A DNA stretch of 64,000 bases from Leishmania mexicana MHOM/GT/2001/U1103 (GCF_000234665.1 NC_018312.1:1421791-1485790), one strand, 5' to 3'; counted from the stretch's first letter, positions 41,975 through 52,923 are shown. Notes: generated from the sequence alone by a model not told the origin. Program-made: numbers and translations.

Positions 41975-42172
41975 GAGTCCTCCAGACTCCACTGTAGAGG
42001 GTCTCCACACTATATATTATGCAGTGCCGCGGCTTGAGGCGACTGAGGGTGAAGCATGGCATACACAGACAGGATGTGCAGGGCCCTCTGAGGCCCTGGC
42101 CTGAGGCAGGCCAACTTCCGCCCTGAGCTCGTGCGGCGTGCACCTAGATCACCGCTCCCCCTGAACTCCTGC
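41975..42172. repeat. Truncated SIDER-like element, copy S3
   Basis: About 200 nt matching only the first part of the family, from GAGTCCTCC through GCCGCGGCTTGAGGCG and the GGCCAACTTCC block. It stops where other copies continue. Its sequence is intermediate between S0 and the array copies, so it is not a recent product of unit amplification. Confidence 0.55.
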
Positions 42173-42341
42173 GTACTTCCCTCTCGGAGCATTTACATGT
42201 CTTTGCCTCTCAGCCGTCTCAGGATTTCTTTCTTGGTGTCGGCGGGTGTGGTGCGTGTAGTGTGTGTGTGCCCCGCGTGCGAGGCGTTTCCCCTGCCCTG
42301 CGCCTCTCCGACAGTCTCTATAGGCAGACTGGCATCGTGTC

Positions 42342-42441
42342 NNNNNNNNNNNNNNNNNNNNNNNNNNNNNNNNNNNNNNNNNNNNNNNNNNNNNNNNNNN
42401 NNNNNNNNNNNNNNNNNNNNNNNNNNNNNNNNNNNNNNNNN
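42342..42441. other. Assembly gap (100 N)
   Basis: The sequence right of the gap (CTCTCCGCTGCAGGCCTGCG onwards) is equivalent to a point about 1.1 kb to the left of the gap, with different indels. The gap is therefore probably a mis-sized join between two repeat units. Confidence 0.95.
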
Positions 42442-42809
42442 CTCTCCGCTGCAGGCCTGCGGGCGAGTGTGCCGGTGCCTGCCCTTGTGGCTTGTATGCG
42501 CTGCAGCCGGTGATGCCGGGCCCACTGGTCGACCTCCGTTCTGCGACCCCTCTCGGACGCTGTAGGGGGCGTGCCGGAGCGGTGTGCGCCGTATGCGGCT
42601 GTTGTGTTGCCGGTGCGGAGGGGGCCCCTCTTCCGCTGTGCGGCGGTGCGCGGATTGCGGGTGGGTGAATGGTCGGTGCCGCGGGAGGGTGTGGGGGAGT
42701 GCGCCCGTGGCCTGGAGTGCCCTTCCGTGCGGCAGCTGGCTGGGGGCGGCTGCGAGGTGGTCGGTGGAAGGCGCCCGCGCCGGCTGCCGGGAGAAGGAGC
42801 GGGTGCGGC
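42442..42809. other. GC-rich unit spacer, right of gap
   Basis: Equivalent to 41272-41600, but retaining the segment after CTGTAGGGGGC that the left copy lacks. No gene is supported. Confidence 0.5.
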
Positions 42810-43311
42810 AGCGGTGCCAGCAACGACGGTGGCGCTGCAGTGGTCGGCCGGGAACGCGGCGGATCGCCTGTCGATGGGCGTGAGCCGGACACGCGTGGCT
42901 GCGCGGACGCCGCAGGTCCGACACCGTGGCGGGGCTGCGGCCGGTGCCGATGGCCGTGGCGCACACGCTGCTGCCCCTGCTCTGGACCTCTACGCGGACC
43001 TGCTGACCGGGCGGCGACTGGAGCGGCTCTCGCCCGCGTAGGGGCACCTCATGGATTCCGTGGAGGCTCTCTGCGGGGAGGTGTTTCTGGACGCGGTGTG
43101 CCGGGACGGAGGCGGCTTGGATGAGGTGCTTGCCGCCTGTGACGGGCGCCGTGTCTGTACGGGAAGGCGCACGGCTGCGAAGCTGCTGAGGGCTGTGCGG
43201 CGCTGCGGGACATGGCGCTGGGCGATCGCGCAGGGTGTGCGTGGGTGCTCGGCGGCAGGCCTGTGCGCTGTGCCTCCCGGTGGTGCTGGCTGTAGGCGCG
43301 CTGTGAAGTGA
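42810..43311 (+). pseudogene. Tuzin remnant, unit 2
   Basis: About 0.5 kb containing ALDLYADLLTGRRLERL (LDFYTVPNFSRSQAYEYI equivalent), a stop, then CGEVFLDAVCRDGGGLDEVL and LLRAVRRCGTW (the GTNSNDLDELLAA and MRRLQTAW equivalents). Only the C-terminal third of a tuzin is left. The same remnant with the same stop recurs in units 3, 4 and 5. Confidence 0.65.
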
Positions 43312-44230
43312 GGATGTGATGGGTGAGCGCGGGTGGTGTGTGTGTGCGAGCGCGTGTGTGTCTGGGCGGAGGGGCGTGTGCACGGATGCAGGGCCCCCTC
43401 GCGTGCTGCGACTGGCACCGGCGCCTTCGTCGGCGCATCGCGCGCACACGGTGTGGCTGCGTCTCACACCCCCTGCTCGCTGGTGACGTCTGTCTGTGGT
43501 GCGGTGCGGTGTCTGTGCGTGTTGGGCCCGTCTGCGCAGCCGCCGTGCCCCTGCCTGCTGTGTGCCGCGACAGGGGCTGTGTGCTTGTGTGCTGGCGTCT
43601 CCCCCGGCGCTGCTGTGGTCGGTGTGTGTTCTGCTGTGCGGGCCGGTGCTCGGGTGCGACGGTGCGTGGTGGCGGTGCTGCATGCCGCCCGCCCGCACGC
43701 CGTGGCGGCCCGGCTCGCCTGCGCACGGGTCTCCATCGTGGCCGCGCAGGCGCTCGTTTGGCGACGCGGAAGCGAGAAGGACGCAGCCGGAGGCACCGGA
43801 CGGTGTGCTGTGCGCCTGCGTGTCGTTGCACTCTCTCCCCCTCGTCCTCGCCGTGCGGCGCGCGGCACATGCGCCGGCCTCCTCTCCTGCTGCTTTTTGT
43901 CTGTGCGCATGCCAGCCAGCGGCGCATCCGCCGCCGCTGCGCACGCCTGGCAGTCTCCGCTGCCTGTGACCTCCCCCTGCCTCCCACTCTCTGTGTCTCT
44001 GTCCCCTCCTCTCTCTCGTCGCCCCTGTCCGTCTGCGCCCTCTCACAACACACGCGCACCACCCACCGCACACCGACAACGCGCGCATGAACGTCGACGC
44101 AACGCACATGTGCATGTGCTGTCAAGGCTCTCCCTCGCTGTCTCCGGCCTGCACCCCCGCGCCCTCCTCGCCCGCTCTGTTGCGCCATCTCGACCCCCAG
44201 ACCCTGCGCCTCGCCCTTTGTGCTGTGTGC
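43312..44230 (+). other. Conserved pre-amastin spacer (unit 2)
   Basis: Colinear with 36414-37329. No gene is supported. Confidence 0.55.
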
Positions 44231-44250
44231 CTCCGCCTCGCCTCTCTCAG
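44231..44250 (+). promoter_or_regulatory. Probable spliced-leader acceptor of amastin A4
   Basis: CTCCGCCTCGCCTCTCTCAG, with the AG at 44249-44250, 23 nt before the ATG. Confidence 0.65.
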
Positions 44251-44273
44251 CTCTGCGTTGTGCGGTCTCGAAA

Positions 44274-44861
44274 ATGGCGGTGAACCTCGGCGTCATCGTC
44301 TACGTGGTGCTCCAGCTCATCGCGTTCGTGTGCGTGATGATCGGCACGGGGGTGGACATGTTTTACATTAAACCGGAGAGCAGCGGAGGCCGCAGAGTGT
44401 GCATCACGTTGTGGGGTGGAAAGATCGATTGCCGAAAGGCCCAGATAACAAACACTGGGAACAAACTGTGGGCGCTGTGCCCGCGCATCCGGGACAACTT
44501 CCGGGTTGCTCAGGCGTTCGCTATCATCTCCATCTTCGTGTACGGCGCGTCACTGCTCTTCGGCTGCCTTTTGCTGTACTGCTGCACTGGCTTCCGCTGG
44601 CTCTGCCTGGCGCTGAACATCGTGGGCGCGGTCACAGCTTGCGTTGTCTGGGCGCTCATGGTGGTGACCTACCGACTAAAAGTGCAAAGGTGTGATGTGC
44701 TGAGCGGAGATTTTGTATTCGGCACGGGCTTTGGTCTCTACGTGTTCGCGTGGGTGCTGGATATCCTCAATATCATCTCCCTGATGCTCCCGTGGCAACT
44801 CGGGCAATCCGGTGAGGAAGCGGAAGAGCATGCCGCGGTGACAAAGGCAGCGGAGCAGTAG
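44274..44861 (+). CDS. Delta-type amastin A4
   Basis: 195 residues. Helix 1 (LGVIVYVVLQLIAFVCVMIG), signature CITLWGGKIDC, a first loop with NTGNKLWALCPRIRDNFR, then helices AFAIISIFVYGASLLFGCLL, LNIVGAVTACVVWALMVVTY and YVFAWVLDILNIISLMLPW. The tail is short and mildly acidic, ending AAVTKAAEQ, unlike the Glu-rich tail of A2 and A3. Together with A6 it forms a subtype marked by YGASLLFGC or YGAALLFGC in helix 2. Start chosen from the acceptor AG and from homology with the other copies. Confidence 0.95.
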   Translation: MAVNLGVIVYVVLQLIAFVCVMIGTGVDMFYIKPESSGGRRVCITLWGGKIDCRKAQITNTGNKLWALCPRIRDNFRVAQAFAIISIFVYGASLLFGCLLLYCCTGFRWLCLALNIVGAVTACVVWALMVVTYRLKVQRCDVLSGDFVFGTGFGLYVFAWVLDILNIISLMLPWQLGQSGEEAEEHAAVTKAAEQ

Positions 44862-46118
44862 GAGGGAGAGTGCGGCAGGAATGCACGGTGGAGCTTGACA
44901 TCCGCGCGGCAGCTCCACCGAGGCGTCGCCGTGGAGTGGCCGGGTGAGCTGATCCCGACGGGACAGACGGAGGGCGCGGAGGCTGCGGACGGTGGCCTCG
45001 GCCTTTCGCCGGCACCCTCTCTCTCGCCGCCGCCTGGTGCGTGCGTGCGCGGCGCGGGTGACGCGTTGGCGATGTGGTGCAGCGGCGCACGCGCACCCTG
45101 CACGCACGTCCCGAGGAGCCCCTCTCGCCTTCTGCGCTGCGGCGTCGGCCTCCCCGTTTGCATGGTGCTGCTCGGCTGTCGGTGCGTGCGGGCTCCCTGT
45201 CGAGTGTCGATGTGGCTTCGCTGTCGAGTGCGCGTGCTGGCGTGATGACGGTTTCTGCGTGGCCGTCCTCGTCCTCTCCTGCGCGTGTCCTCTGCGCCGT
45301 GCCCGCCGCTCCGTCCGCTTTTGCCTGTGCTGCGCTGCACGACGCCGTGCGCTCTGCAGTGGGCGACGCACCGTTAGCGGGGACGGGCGCACCGACGACC
45401 CTTTGTGAGCCGAGAGCGCGAGAGGGGCAGCAAGGGGATGGCACGGCCGCCGCCAGGGCCGGACGGTGACCGCGGGAATGCGACGGAGCGTGGCGGCGAG
45501 GGTGCGCGGAGGGCAGGGGAGAGACGGACGCGCTTGAGAGAGCGGCGGGAGGCGCAGCGCCGCACCGCGTCTCTGTGGTGTCTCTCTCGCGTCCGCCGTT
45601 GCCTCCGCCCTCGCATGTCTGCCTCACCCCCTGGCGCACACCGCACGGACTGCTCGAGGGGAAACGGGGTGCGCTGGTGTGGTGGTGGCGGGTGCAGGCG
45701 ACACACCGGTGCACACGCAACGCCAGAGGGGCCGACTGCAGGTCTTGCTCTTCTTCGCTCCCCATGCACGCCCTACGTGTGCGCGCACGCGTAAGCACCC
45801 GCTGGTGCACAGGAGGGCACCCCCGGCGTGCAGGGGAGTGCGGGGCCGGCGAGACGTGTAGGAAGGCGGAGGCGGCTCCGATGCGGCTGCGGAGGCGACG
45901 TGACGTCGGGCATGTGCATGTGGCGCTTGCGCGTTGCTGCTCTCTGGAGCCGTGCTGACGACCGCGCGTTGCGCTCCTCTCCGTCTCTCGCTTGTTTCCG
46001 GTTTCGTTTCGACCCGCGCCTCCCCTCGATGGGCTACTGTGCCGCACGGCGTGCGCGTGTGTGCGTGTGCCCGCGTCCTTGTGACCGTCCACCCCCTTGG
46101 TCAGTGGATGCCGCCACC
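44862..46118 (+). other. Conserved 3' flank of amastin A4
   Basis: Colinear with the flanks of A2 and A3. No gene is supported. Confidence 0.6.
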
Positions 46119-46199
46119 ATGGCGCCCCTCCCCTGCTGCGACGGCTCCCCGCGGCGCTCGCACTCAGAGGGCGAGGATGGCGCCACCACGACGCTGTGA
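46119..46199 (+). other. Conserved 26-codon mini-ORF, unit 3
   Basis: ATG, frame length and stop are conserved; the encoded peptide is the same as the unit 2 copy. Confidence 0.35.
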
Positions 46200-46285
46200 A
46201 GCCGTCGCGCGCACTCCCTGCACCACCTAGTTTTGTTGCTGTTGTTTCCTTATCTTTTCCCGTTATCGTGGCCGCACCCGCCGTT

Positions 46286-46316
46286 CCGCGCTCTCCTCTC
46301 TCTCTCCCCTCCGCAG
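46286..46316 (+). promoter_or_regulatory. Splice-acceptor-like tract downstream of A4
   Basis: C/T repeat followed by CCGCAG, with the AG at 46315-46316. Confidence 0.5.
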
Positions 46317-46470
46317 GTGAAGGACGTGTTCGGTGTTCGACTGTCTGCCTGCGTCCGCGTGCGTGCGTGTGCGTGTGCCTCATTTGCTTGCTGAGTCTTT
46401 ATTATCTGTTTACCTTTCCTGTGTCGTATCTTCCTCTGTGTTGTTTGTTTGGGTGCCTCGTCACACCACC

Positions 46471-46987
46471 GAGTCCTCCCGATGCCGGTGTGGAGAGTGT
46501 CTACACCGCATTACGGCATGCCGCGGCTTGAGGCGTGTGAGGGGGGAGGCATGGCATCTGCCTGCAGAGCACAGGGCCTCAGAAGGCCCTGTCCTGCGGC
46601 TGGCCAACCTCCTCTCTGCGCTCGCCCGGCATGCACCTAGGCCACCCCCTGTTACCCACGCGACTGACGTCGCCGCTTCCGCCCTCGAGCAGGACCGTGG
46701 TCGCGCCCCGCGTGGACGGAGGCATGCCGTGCACCCTTGTCTCCGCCTTGCGCTGCTAGCGCCGCACGCACGCGAGGAGGGGACGAGCACGCACAGGATG
46801 TGCCGGTGAGGCGCATGCCCCGGTTGCGCGGGAGGCAGTGCGTCCATGGCGACCGGGATGCAGCCGTGGTGCAACGGAGGCGGGTGCGCTGTGCCTGAGC
46901 TCGTGTGTTTGTGGACGTGTCGGTGTGGTGTGGCGCCGGCAAGTGCCGCTGTGCGTCCGGCAGCCACGCCAACCGCAGACCGCCAAC
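46471..46987. repeat. SIDER-like degenerate retroposon, copy S4
   Basis: Full-length family member, colinear with S1. Confidence 0.6.
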
Positions 46988-48664
46988 TCTCCAAACGAGA
47001 GGGGCGGAGCACGCGCGCCGGGCCGTGACGGGGTATGACGCTTTCGTCTCGTCGAGACGGCTCGCGTTTGCGTTGGCCCGGGACAGCGGAGCGCGTGCGT
47101 GCGCGTGCCTCTCGCCCCCTTTTTTCTCGCTTTGTCTTTCCTTCTGTGCTACGTCCCCCCGCGCGCGGCTCTGTTCGTTATGCCTCTCTTGCACTCGCGC
47201 TCTCGTGACGCCCGCTGGGCGACGCCGACGGCGTGCGCGCCGGCACTGGGCTCGCCCCCCCTTCTGCGAGGGGAGGGGTAGGGGGTGCGGCGAGCACCTT
47301 GCTGCTGCCAGCGGCGCGGCTGTGCTATGTGCGTGCGTGTGTGTGCCTCGCGGTGACGCCGCCTCCATGTGCGCTCACTCCTCCTCGTCTGCCCCTCTCT
47401 TCTCTGCTGCGCCTTGGCGCTTGTCTCATGCGTGCTTCATGGCGAGGCACGAGGATGGGGAGCGACACCGCCGGGGTGAGCGCGACCCCCCGCACACCAA
47501 ACGGGGATACACCCATGGGCCGGCAGCGGCACGCGCTCCGGCGGACTGGGCAGGCGGGATGCGGGCAGAGGCACCGCCGACATCTGTGTGTGCGCGGTGG
47601 GCGGCACAGGTGGCGCTGCTGCCGGTGCATGTGATGCTGCCGCATGCGGTGCGGTGTGCTGCTTTCCGGATGCCCGCGCGGCTGGCGCGCTGGTGGTGGC
47701 GTCGCCTCCTAGTATGGTCGCATCGCTGCCGTGGCGGGTAGCTGTAGGGGGGCGGGAGTACCTTGTGCCGCACCGCCGTACGCGTTGCGGGCGTACCGCT
47801 CGTGCACGTCGGGGTGCGTCGACCGGAGGGCACGCGGGATGCGTCCGACCCGGTGCACTTTGGGGAGGCTGTGGGGACACGCCGCAGCGACGTGGACGGG
47901 CTGCACGGGCGCGAGCGGTGTGCTGTGCCTGGGCTGGTCCCTGCGCGTTTGTGCGGATGCCGACGTAGCTGCGGTGCCTCTGCCGGCGTGTGTTGACGGT
48001 GAGCCGTCGGATGCACACGCCACCGCGCGGTGACGCACTGCGACGTGGGGCCCGCGAGGTGCGTGCGAGTGCGGGTGTGTTGCCGAGCACTTGCTGCGGG
48101 AGGACGCGGCGCGGAGGCTCGGCTGCCTGTGCTGGGATGGCAGGCGTGCATGCACGGGGGCGATGCGGCGGACTCGCGCGGTGTGTGCGCGGTGCACGGG
48201 CGGAGTCGCTGACGCGTGCGCATGCGTGTGTGTTTGTGTGCTGTGGTGCGTGCGTGCGCGTTGGTGAGTGGATGCTGACGGGGCACTGGCGCGCCCGCCG
48301 TCTCCTGGCTGCCTCGTCCTCTCCGCTGCGGGCCTGCGGGCGAGTGTGCCGGTGCCTGCGGACGGGCTTGTATGCGCTGCAGCCGGTGATGCCGGGCCCC
48401 ACTGGTCGCCCTCCGTTCCGCGACCCCTCTCGCACGCTGTAGGGGGCGTGCCGGAGCGGTGTGCGCCGTATGCGGCTGTTGTGTTGCCGGTGCGGAGGGG
48501 GCCCCTCCTCCGCTGTGCGGCGGTGCGCGGATTGCGGGTGGGTGAATGGTCGTGGTGCCGCGGGAGGGTGTGCGGGTGTGGGGGAGTGCGCCCGTGGCCT
48601 GGAGGGCCCTTCCGTGCGGCAGCTGGCTGGGGACGGCTGCGAGGTGGTCGGTGGAAGGAGCGGG
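46988..48664. other. GC-rich unit spacer (unit 3)
   Basis: Colinear with the spacer of other units except for the extra 243 nt at 47736-47978. No gene is supported. Confidence 0.5.
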
Positions 48665-49172
48665 TGCGGCAGCGGTGCCAGCAACGACGGTGGCGCTGCA
48701 GTGGTCGGCCGGGAACGCGGCGGATCGCCTGTCGATGGGCGTGAGCCGGACACGCGTGGCTGCGCGGATGCCGCAGGTGCGACACCGTGGCGGTGCTGCG
48801 GCCGGTGCCGCTGGCCGTGGCGCACACGCTGCTGCCCCTGCTCTGGACCTCTACGCGGACCTGCTGACCGGGCGGCGACTGGAGCGGCTCTCGCCGGCGT
48901 AGGGGCACCTCATGGATTCCGTGGAGGCTCTCTGCGGGGAGGTGTTTGTGGAGGCGGTGTGCCGTGGCGGAGGCGGCTTGGATGAGCTGCTTGCCGCCTG
49001 TGACGGGCGCGGTGTCTGTGCGGGAAGGCGCACGGCTGCGAAGCTGCTGAGGGCTGTGCGGCGCTGCGGGACATGGCGCTGGGCGATCGCGCAGGGTGTG
49101 CGTGGGTGCTCGGCGGCAGGCCTGTGCGCTGCGCCTCCCGGTGGTGCTGGCTGTAGGCGCGCTGTGAAGTGA
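48665..49172 (+). pseudogene. Tuzin remnant, unit 3
   Basis: Same C-terminal fragment as in unit 2, with ALDLYADLLTGRRLERL, the shared stop, and CRGGGGLDELLAACDGRG. The LDELLAA core is perfectly kept here. Confidence 0.65.
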
Positions 49173-50106
49173 GGATGTGATGGGTGAGCGCGGGTGGTGT
49201 GTGTGTGCGAGCGCGTGTGTGTCTGGGCGGAGGGGCGTGTGCACGGATGCAGGGCCCCCTCGCGTGCTGCGACTGGCACCGGCGCCTTCGTCGGCGCATC
49301 GCGCGCACACGGTGTGGCTGCGTCTCACACCCCCTGCTCGCTGGTGACGTCTGTCTGTGGTGTGGTGCGGGGCTGCTGCGGTGCGGTGTCTGTGCGTGTT
49401 GGGCCCGTCTGCGCAGCCGCCGTGCCCCTGCCTGCTGTGTGCCGCGACAGGGGCTGTGTGCTTGTGTGCTGGTGTCTCCCCCGGCGCTGCTGTGGTCGGT
49501 GTGTGTTCTGCTGTGCGGGCCGGTGCTCGGGTGCGACGGTGCGTGGTGGCGGTGCTGCATGCCGCCCGCCCGCACGCCGTGGCGGCCCGGCTCGCCTGCG
49601 CACGGGTCTCCATCGTGGCCGCGCAGGCGCTCGTTTGGCGACGCGGAAGCGAGAAGGACGCAGCCGGAGGCACCGGGCGGTGTGCTGTGCGCCTGCGTGT
49701 CGTTGCACTCTCTCCCCCTCGTCCTCGCTGTGCGGCGCGCGGCACATGCGCCGGCCTCCTCTCCTGGTGCTTTTTGTCTGTGCGCATGCCAGCCAACGGC
49801 GCATCCGCCCCCGCTGCGCACGCCTGGCAGTCTCCGCTGCCTGTGACCTCCCCCTGCCTCCCCACTCTCTGTGTCTCTGTCCCCTCCTCTCTCTCGTCGC
49901 CCTGTGCACCCGTGCCCGCGGCGCCCATCCGTGTGCGCCCTCTCACAACACGCGCGCACCACCCACCGCACACCGGCAACGCGCACATGAACGTGCTGTC
50001 AAGGCTCTCCCTCGCTGTCTCCGGCCTGCACCCCCGCGCCCTCCTCGCCCGCACTGTTGCGCCGTCTCGACACCCAGACCCTGCGCCTCGCCCTTTGTGC
50101 TGTGTG
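49173..50106 (+). other. Conserved pre-amastin spacer (unit 3)
   Basis: Colinear with 36414-37329. The A5 frame happens to be open through all of it, but the acceptor lies downstream, so it is not coding. Confidence 0.55.
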
Positions 50107-50127
50107 CCTCCGCCTCGCCTCTCTCAG
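50107..50127 (+). promoter_or_regulatory. Probable spliced-leader acceptor of amastin A5
   Basis: CCTCCGCCTCGCCTCTCTCAG-type tract, with the AG at 50126-50127, 23 nt before the ATG. Confidence 0.65.
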
Positions 50128-50150
50128 CTCTGCGTTGTGCGGTCTCGAAA

Positions 50151-50738
50151 ATGGCGGTGAAGCTCGGCGTCATCGTCTACGTGGTGCTCCAGCTCATCGC
50201 GTTCGTGTTCGTGATGATCGGCACGGGAGTCGATATGTTTTACATCAAACCGGAGTTAATCGTTGGCCACAGATTCTGCGTCACGTTGTGGGGTGCAAAG
50301 GACGATTGCCGAAAGCCCAAGATTACCCTCCCCTTGGACGTCGGGTGGGGGGATTGCCCGCGCGTCCGGGACAACTTCCGGCTTGCTCAGGTGTTCGCTA
50401 TCATCTCCGTCTTCGTGTACGGCTTTGCGTTCCTCTTCGGCTTCCTTTTGCTGTACTGCTGCGCTCTCTTCCGCTGGCTCTGCCTGGCGCTGAACATCGT
50501 CGGCGCTGTCACCGCTGGTGTTGTCTGGGCGCTCATGGTGATGACCTACCGAATCCAGGAACCCAAATGCCAACCGCTGAGTTTAGCCTACAATTTTGGC
50601 ACTGGCTTCGGCCTCTTTGTGTTTGCCTGGGTGCTGGATATCCTCAACATCATCTTCCTGATGCTCCCGTGGCAACTCGGGCAATCCGGTAAGGAGGCGG
50701 AAGAGCATGCGGCGGTGACAAAGGCAGCGGAGCAGTAG
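50151..50738 (+). CDS. Delta-type amastin A5 (mosaic copy)
   Basis: 195 residues with the four-helix layout and signature CVTLWGAKDDC. The first loop is the most distinct among A2-A6 (ELIVGHRFCVTLW, then LPLDVGWGDCPRVRDNFR). Helix 2 and its surroundings (AIISVFVYGFAFLFGFLLLY) resemble A2 and A3, while helix 4 and the tail (ILNIIFLMLPW, ending AAVTKAAEQ) are those of A4 and A6. This suggests exchange between subtypes. Start fixed by the acceptor and by homology. Confidence 0.95.
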   Translation: MAVKLGVIVYVVLQLIAFVFVMIGTGVDMFYIKPELIVGHRFCVTLWGAKDDCRKPKITLPLDVGWGDCPRVRDNFRLAQVFAIISVFVYGFAFLFGFLLLYCCALFRWLCLALNIVGAVTAGVVWALMVMTYRIQEPKCQPLSLAYNFGTGFGLFVFAWVLDILNIIFLMLPWQLGQSGKEAEEHAAVTKAAEQ

Positions 50739-52045
50739 GAGGGAGAGTGCGACAGGAACGGACGGTCGAACGTGACATCCGCGCGGCAGCTCCACCGAGG
50801 CGTCGTGGTGGAGTGGCCGGGTGAGCTGATCCCGTCGGGACAGACGGAGGGCGCGGAGGCTGCGGACGCTGGCCTCGGCCTTTCGCCGGCACCCTCTCTC
50901 TCGCCGCCGCCTCGTGCGTGCGTGCGCGGCGCGGGTGACGCGTTGGCGATGCGGTGCCGCCGCGCACGCGCACCCTGGCACGCACGTCGTGATGAGCCCC
51001 TCTCGGTTTCTGCGCTGCGGCGTCGGCTTCCCCGTTTGCATGGTGCTGCGCGGCTGTCGGTGCGTGCGGGCTCCCTGTCGAGTGTCGATGTGGCTTCGCT
51101 GTCGAGTGCGCGTGGGGCGCGTGCTGGCGTGATGACGGTTTCTGCGTGGCCGTCCTCGTCCTCTCCTGCGCGTGTCCTCTGCGCCGTGCCCGCCGCTCCG
51201 TCCGCTTTTGCCTGTGCTGCGCTGCACGGCGCCGTGCGCTCTGCAGTGGGCGACGCACCGTTAGCGGGGACGGGCGCACCGACGACCCTGCCCTCAGGCA
51301 CGCCCGCCCGACGTCCCTTTGTGAGCCGAGAGCGCGAGAGGGGCAGCGAGGGCATGGCACGGCCGCCGCCAGGGTCGGACGGTGACCGCGGGAATGCGAC
51401 GGAGCGTGGCGGCGAGGGCGGCGAGGGAGTGCGGAGGGCAGGGGGGGAGACGGACGCGCTTGAGAGAGCGGCGGGAGGCGCAGCGCCGCACCGCGTCTCG
51501 GTGGTGTCTCTCTCACGTCCGCCGTTGCCTCCGCCCTCGCGTGTCTGCCTCACCCCCTGGCGCACACCGCACGGACTGCTCGAGGGGAGACGGGGTGCGC
51601 TGGTGTGGTGGTGGCGGGTGCAGGCGACACACCGGTGCACACGCAACGCCAGAGGGGGGCGATGGCAGTCTTGCTCTTCTTCGCTCTTCATGCACGCCCT
51701 ACGTGTGCTCGCACGCGTAAGCACCCGCTGGTGCACAGGAGGGCACCCCCGGCGTGCAGGGGAGTGCGGGGCCGGCGAGGCGTGTAGGAAGGTGGAGGCG
51801 GCTCCGATGCGGCTGCGGAGGCGACGTGACGTCGGGCATGTGCATGTGGCGCTTGCGCCTTGCTGCTCTCTGGAGCCGTGCTGACGACCCCGCGCTGCGC
51901 TCCTCTCCGTCTCTCGCTTGTTTCCGGTTTCGCGTCGACGCGTGCCATCCCCTCGACGGGCTACTGTGCCGCACGGCGTGCGCGTGTGTGCGTGTGCCCG
52001 CGCCCCTGTAGTCGTCCACCTCCTTGTTCAGTGGATGCCGCCACC
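50739..52045 (+). other. Conserved 3' flank of amastin A5
   Basis: Colinear with the other flanks. The first 60 nt differ slightly (GACAGGAACGGACGGTCGAA). No gene is supported. Confidence 0.6.
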
Positions 52046-52126
52046 ATGGCGCCCCTGCCCTGCTGCGACGGCTCCCCGCGGCGCTCGGACTCAGAGGGCG
52101 AGGATGGCGGCACCACGACGCTGTGA
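52046..52126 (+). other. Conserved 26-codon mini-ORF, unit 4
   Basis: ATG, frame and stop conserved; peptide as in unit 1. Confidence 0.35.
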
Positions 52127-52212
52127 AGCCGTCGCGCGCACTCCCTGCGCCACATAGTTTTGTTGCTTTTGTTTCCTTATCTTTTCCCGTTATCGTGGCC
52201 GCACCCGCCGCT

Positions 52213-52243
52213 CCGCGCTCTCCTCTCTCTCTGCCCTCCGCAG
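52213..52243 (+). promoter_or_regulatory. Splice-acceptor-like tract downstream of A5
   Basis: C/T repeat followed by CCGCAG, with the AG at 52242-52243. Confidence 0.5.
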
Positions 52244-52406
52244 GTGAAGGACGTGTTCGGTGTTCGACTGTCTGCCTGCGTCCGCGTGCGTGCGTGCGTG
52301 CGTGTGCGTGTCCACTTATTTGCTTGCTGAGTCTTTATTTTCTGTTTACCTTTCCTGTGTCGTATCTTCCTCTGCGTTGTTTGTTTGGGTGCCTCGTCAC
52401 ACCACC

Positions 52407-52923
52407 GAGTCCTCCCGACGCCGGTGTGGAGAGTATCTACACCGCATTACGGCATGCCGCGGCTTGAGGCGTGTGAGGGGGAGGCATGGCATCTGCCGGC
52501 AGAGCACAGGGCCTCAAAAGGCCCTGTCCTGCGGCTGGCCAACCTGCTCTCTGTGCTCGCCCGGGATGCACCTAGGCCACCCCCTGTTACCCACGCGACT
52601 GACGTCGCCGCTTCCGCCCTCGAGCCGGACCGTGGTCGCGCCCCGCGTGGACGGAGGCATGCCGTGCACCCTTGTCTCCGCCTTGCGCTGCTAGCGCCGC
52701 ACGCACGCGAGGAGGGGACGAGCACGCACAGGATGTGCCGGTGAGGCGCATGCCCCGGATGCGCGGGAGGCGGTGCGTCCATGGCGACCGGGATGCAGCC
52801 GTGGTGCAACGGAGGCGGGTGCGCTGTGCTTGAGCTCGTGTGTTTGTGGACGTGTCGGTGTGGTGTGGCGCCGGCAAGTGCCGCTGTGCGTCCGGCAGCC
52901 ACGCCAACCGCAGACCGCCAACC
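52407..52923. repeat. SIDER-like degenerate retroposon, copy S5
   Basis: Full-length family member, colinear with S1. Confidence 0.6.

Larger units (their letters stand above)
38002..44861 (+). repeat. Array unit 2 (A3 stop to A4 stop, contains a gap)
   Basis: Same module order as unit 1 up to about 41580. The region then holds an X fragment, a truncated SIDER-like copy and a gap. After the gap the unit restarts at a point equivalent to 41272, so two different units seem to be joined here. Confidence 0.65.
44862..50738 (+). repeat. Array unit 3 (A4 stop to A5 stop, about 5.9 kb)
   Basis: The only complete gap-free short-form unit and the best reference for the array. It uniquely carries a 243-nt segment at 47736-47978 that the other units lack. 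Confidence 0.8.

Noticed and set aside
47709..50054. Antisense open frames of 600-780 codons across the unit spacers (also 42193-44115, 56595-58559, 62162-63991)
   Set aside because: They run against the transcription direction, are rich in Arg, His, Thr, Ala and Pro without domains, and lie opposite tuzin remnants and pre-amastin spacer. At this GC content stop codons are rare, and the frames recur simply because the units are duplicates.
49194..50150. In-frame upstream extension of amastins A5 and A6 by about 319 codons
   Set aside because: The extension covers the tuzin-relic and spacer region and lies upstream of the acceptor AG that sits 23 nt before the amastin ATG. A3 and A4 lack an equally long open frame. 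The extension has no signal or domain character.
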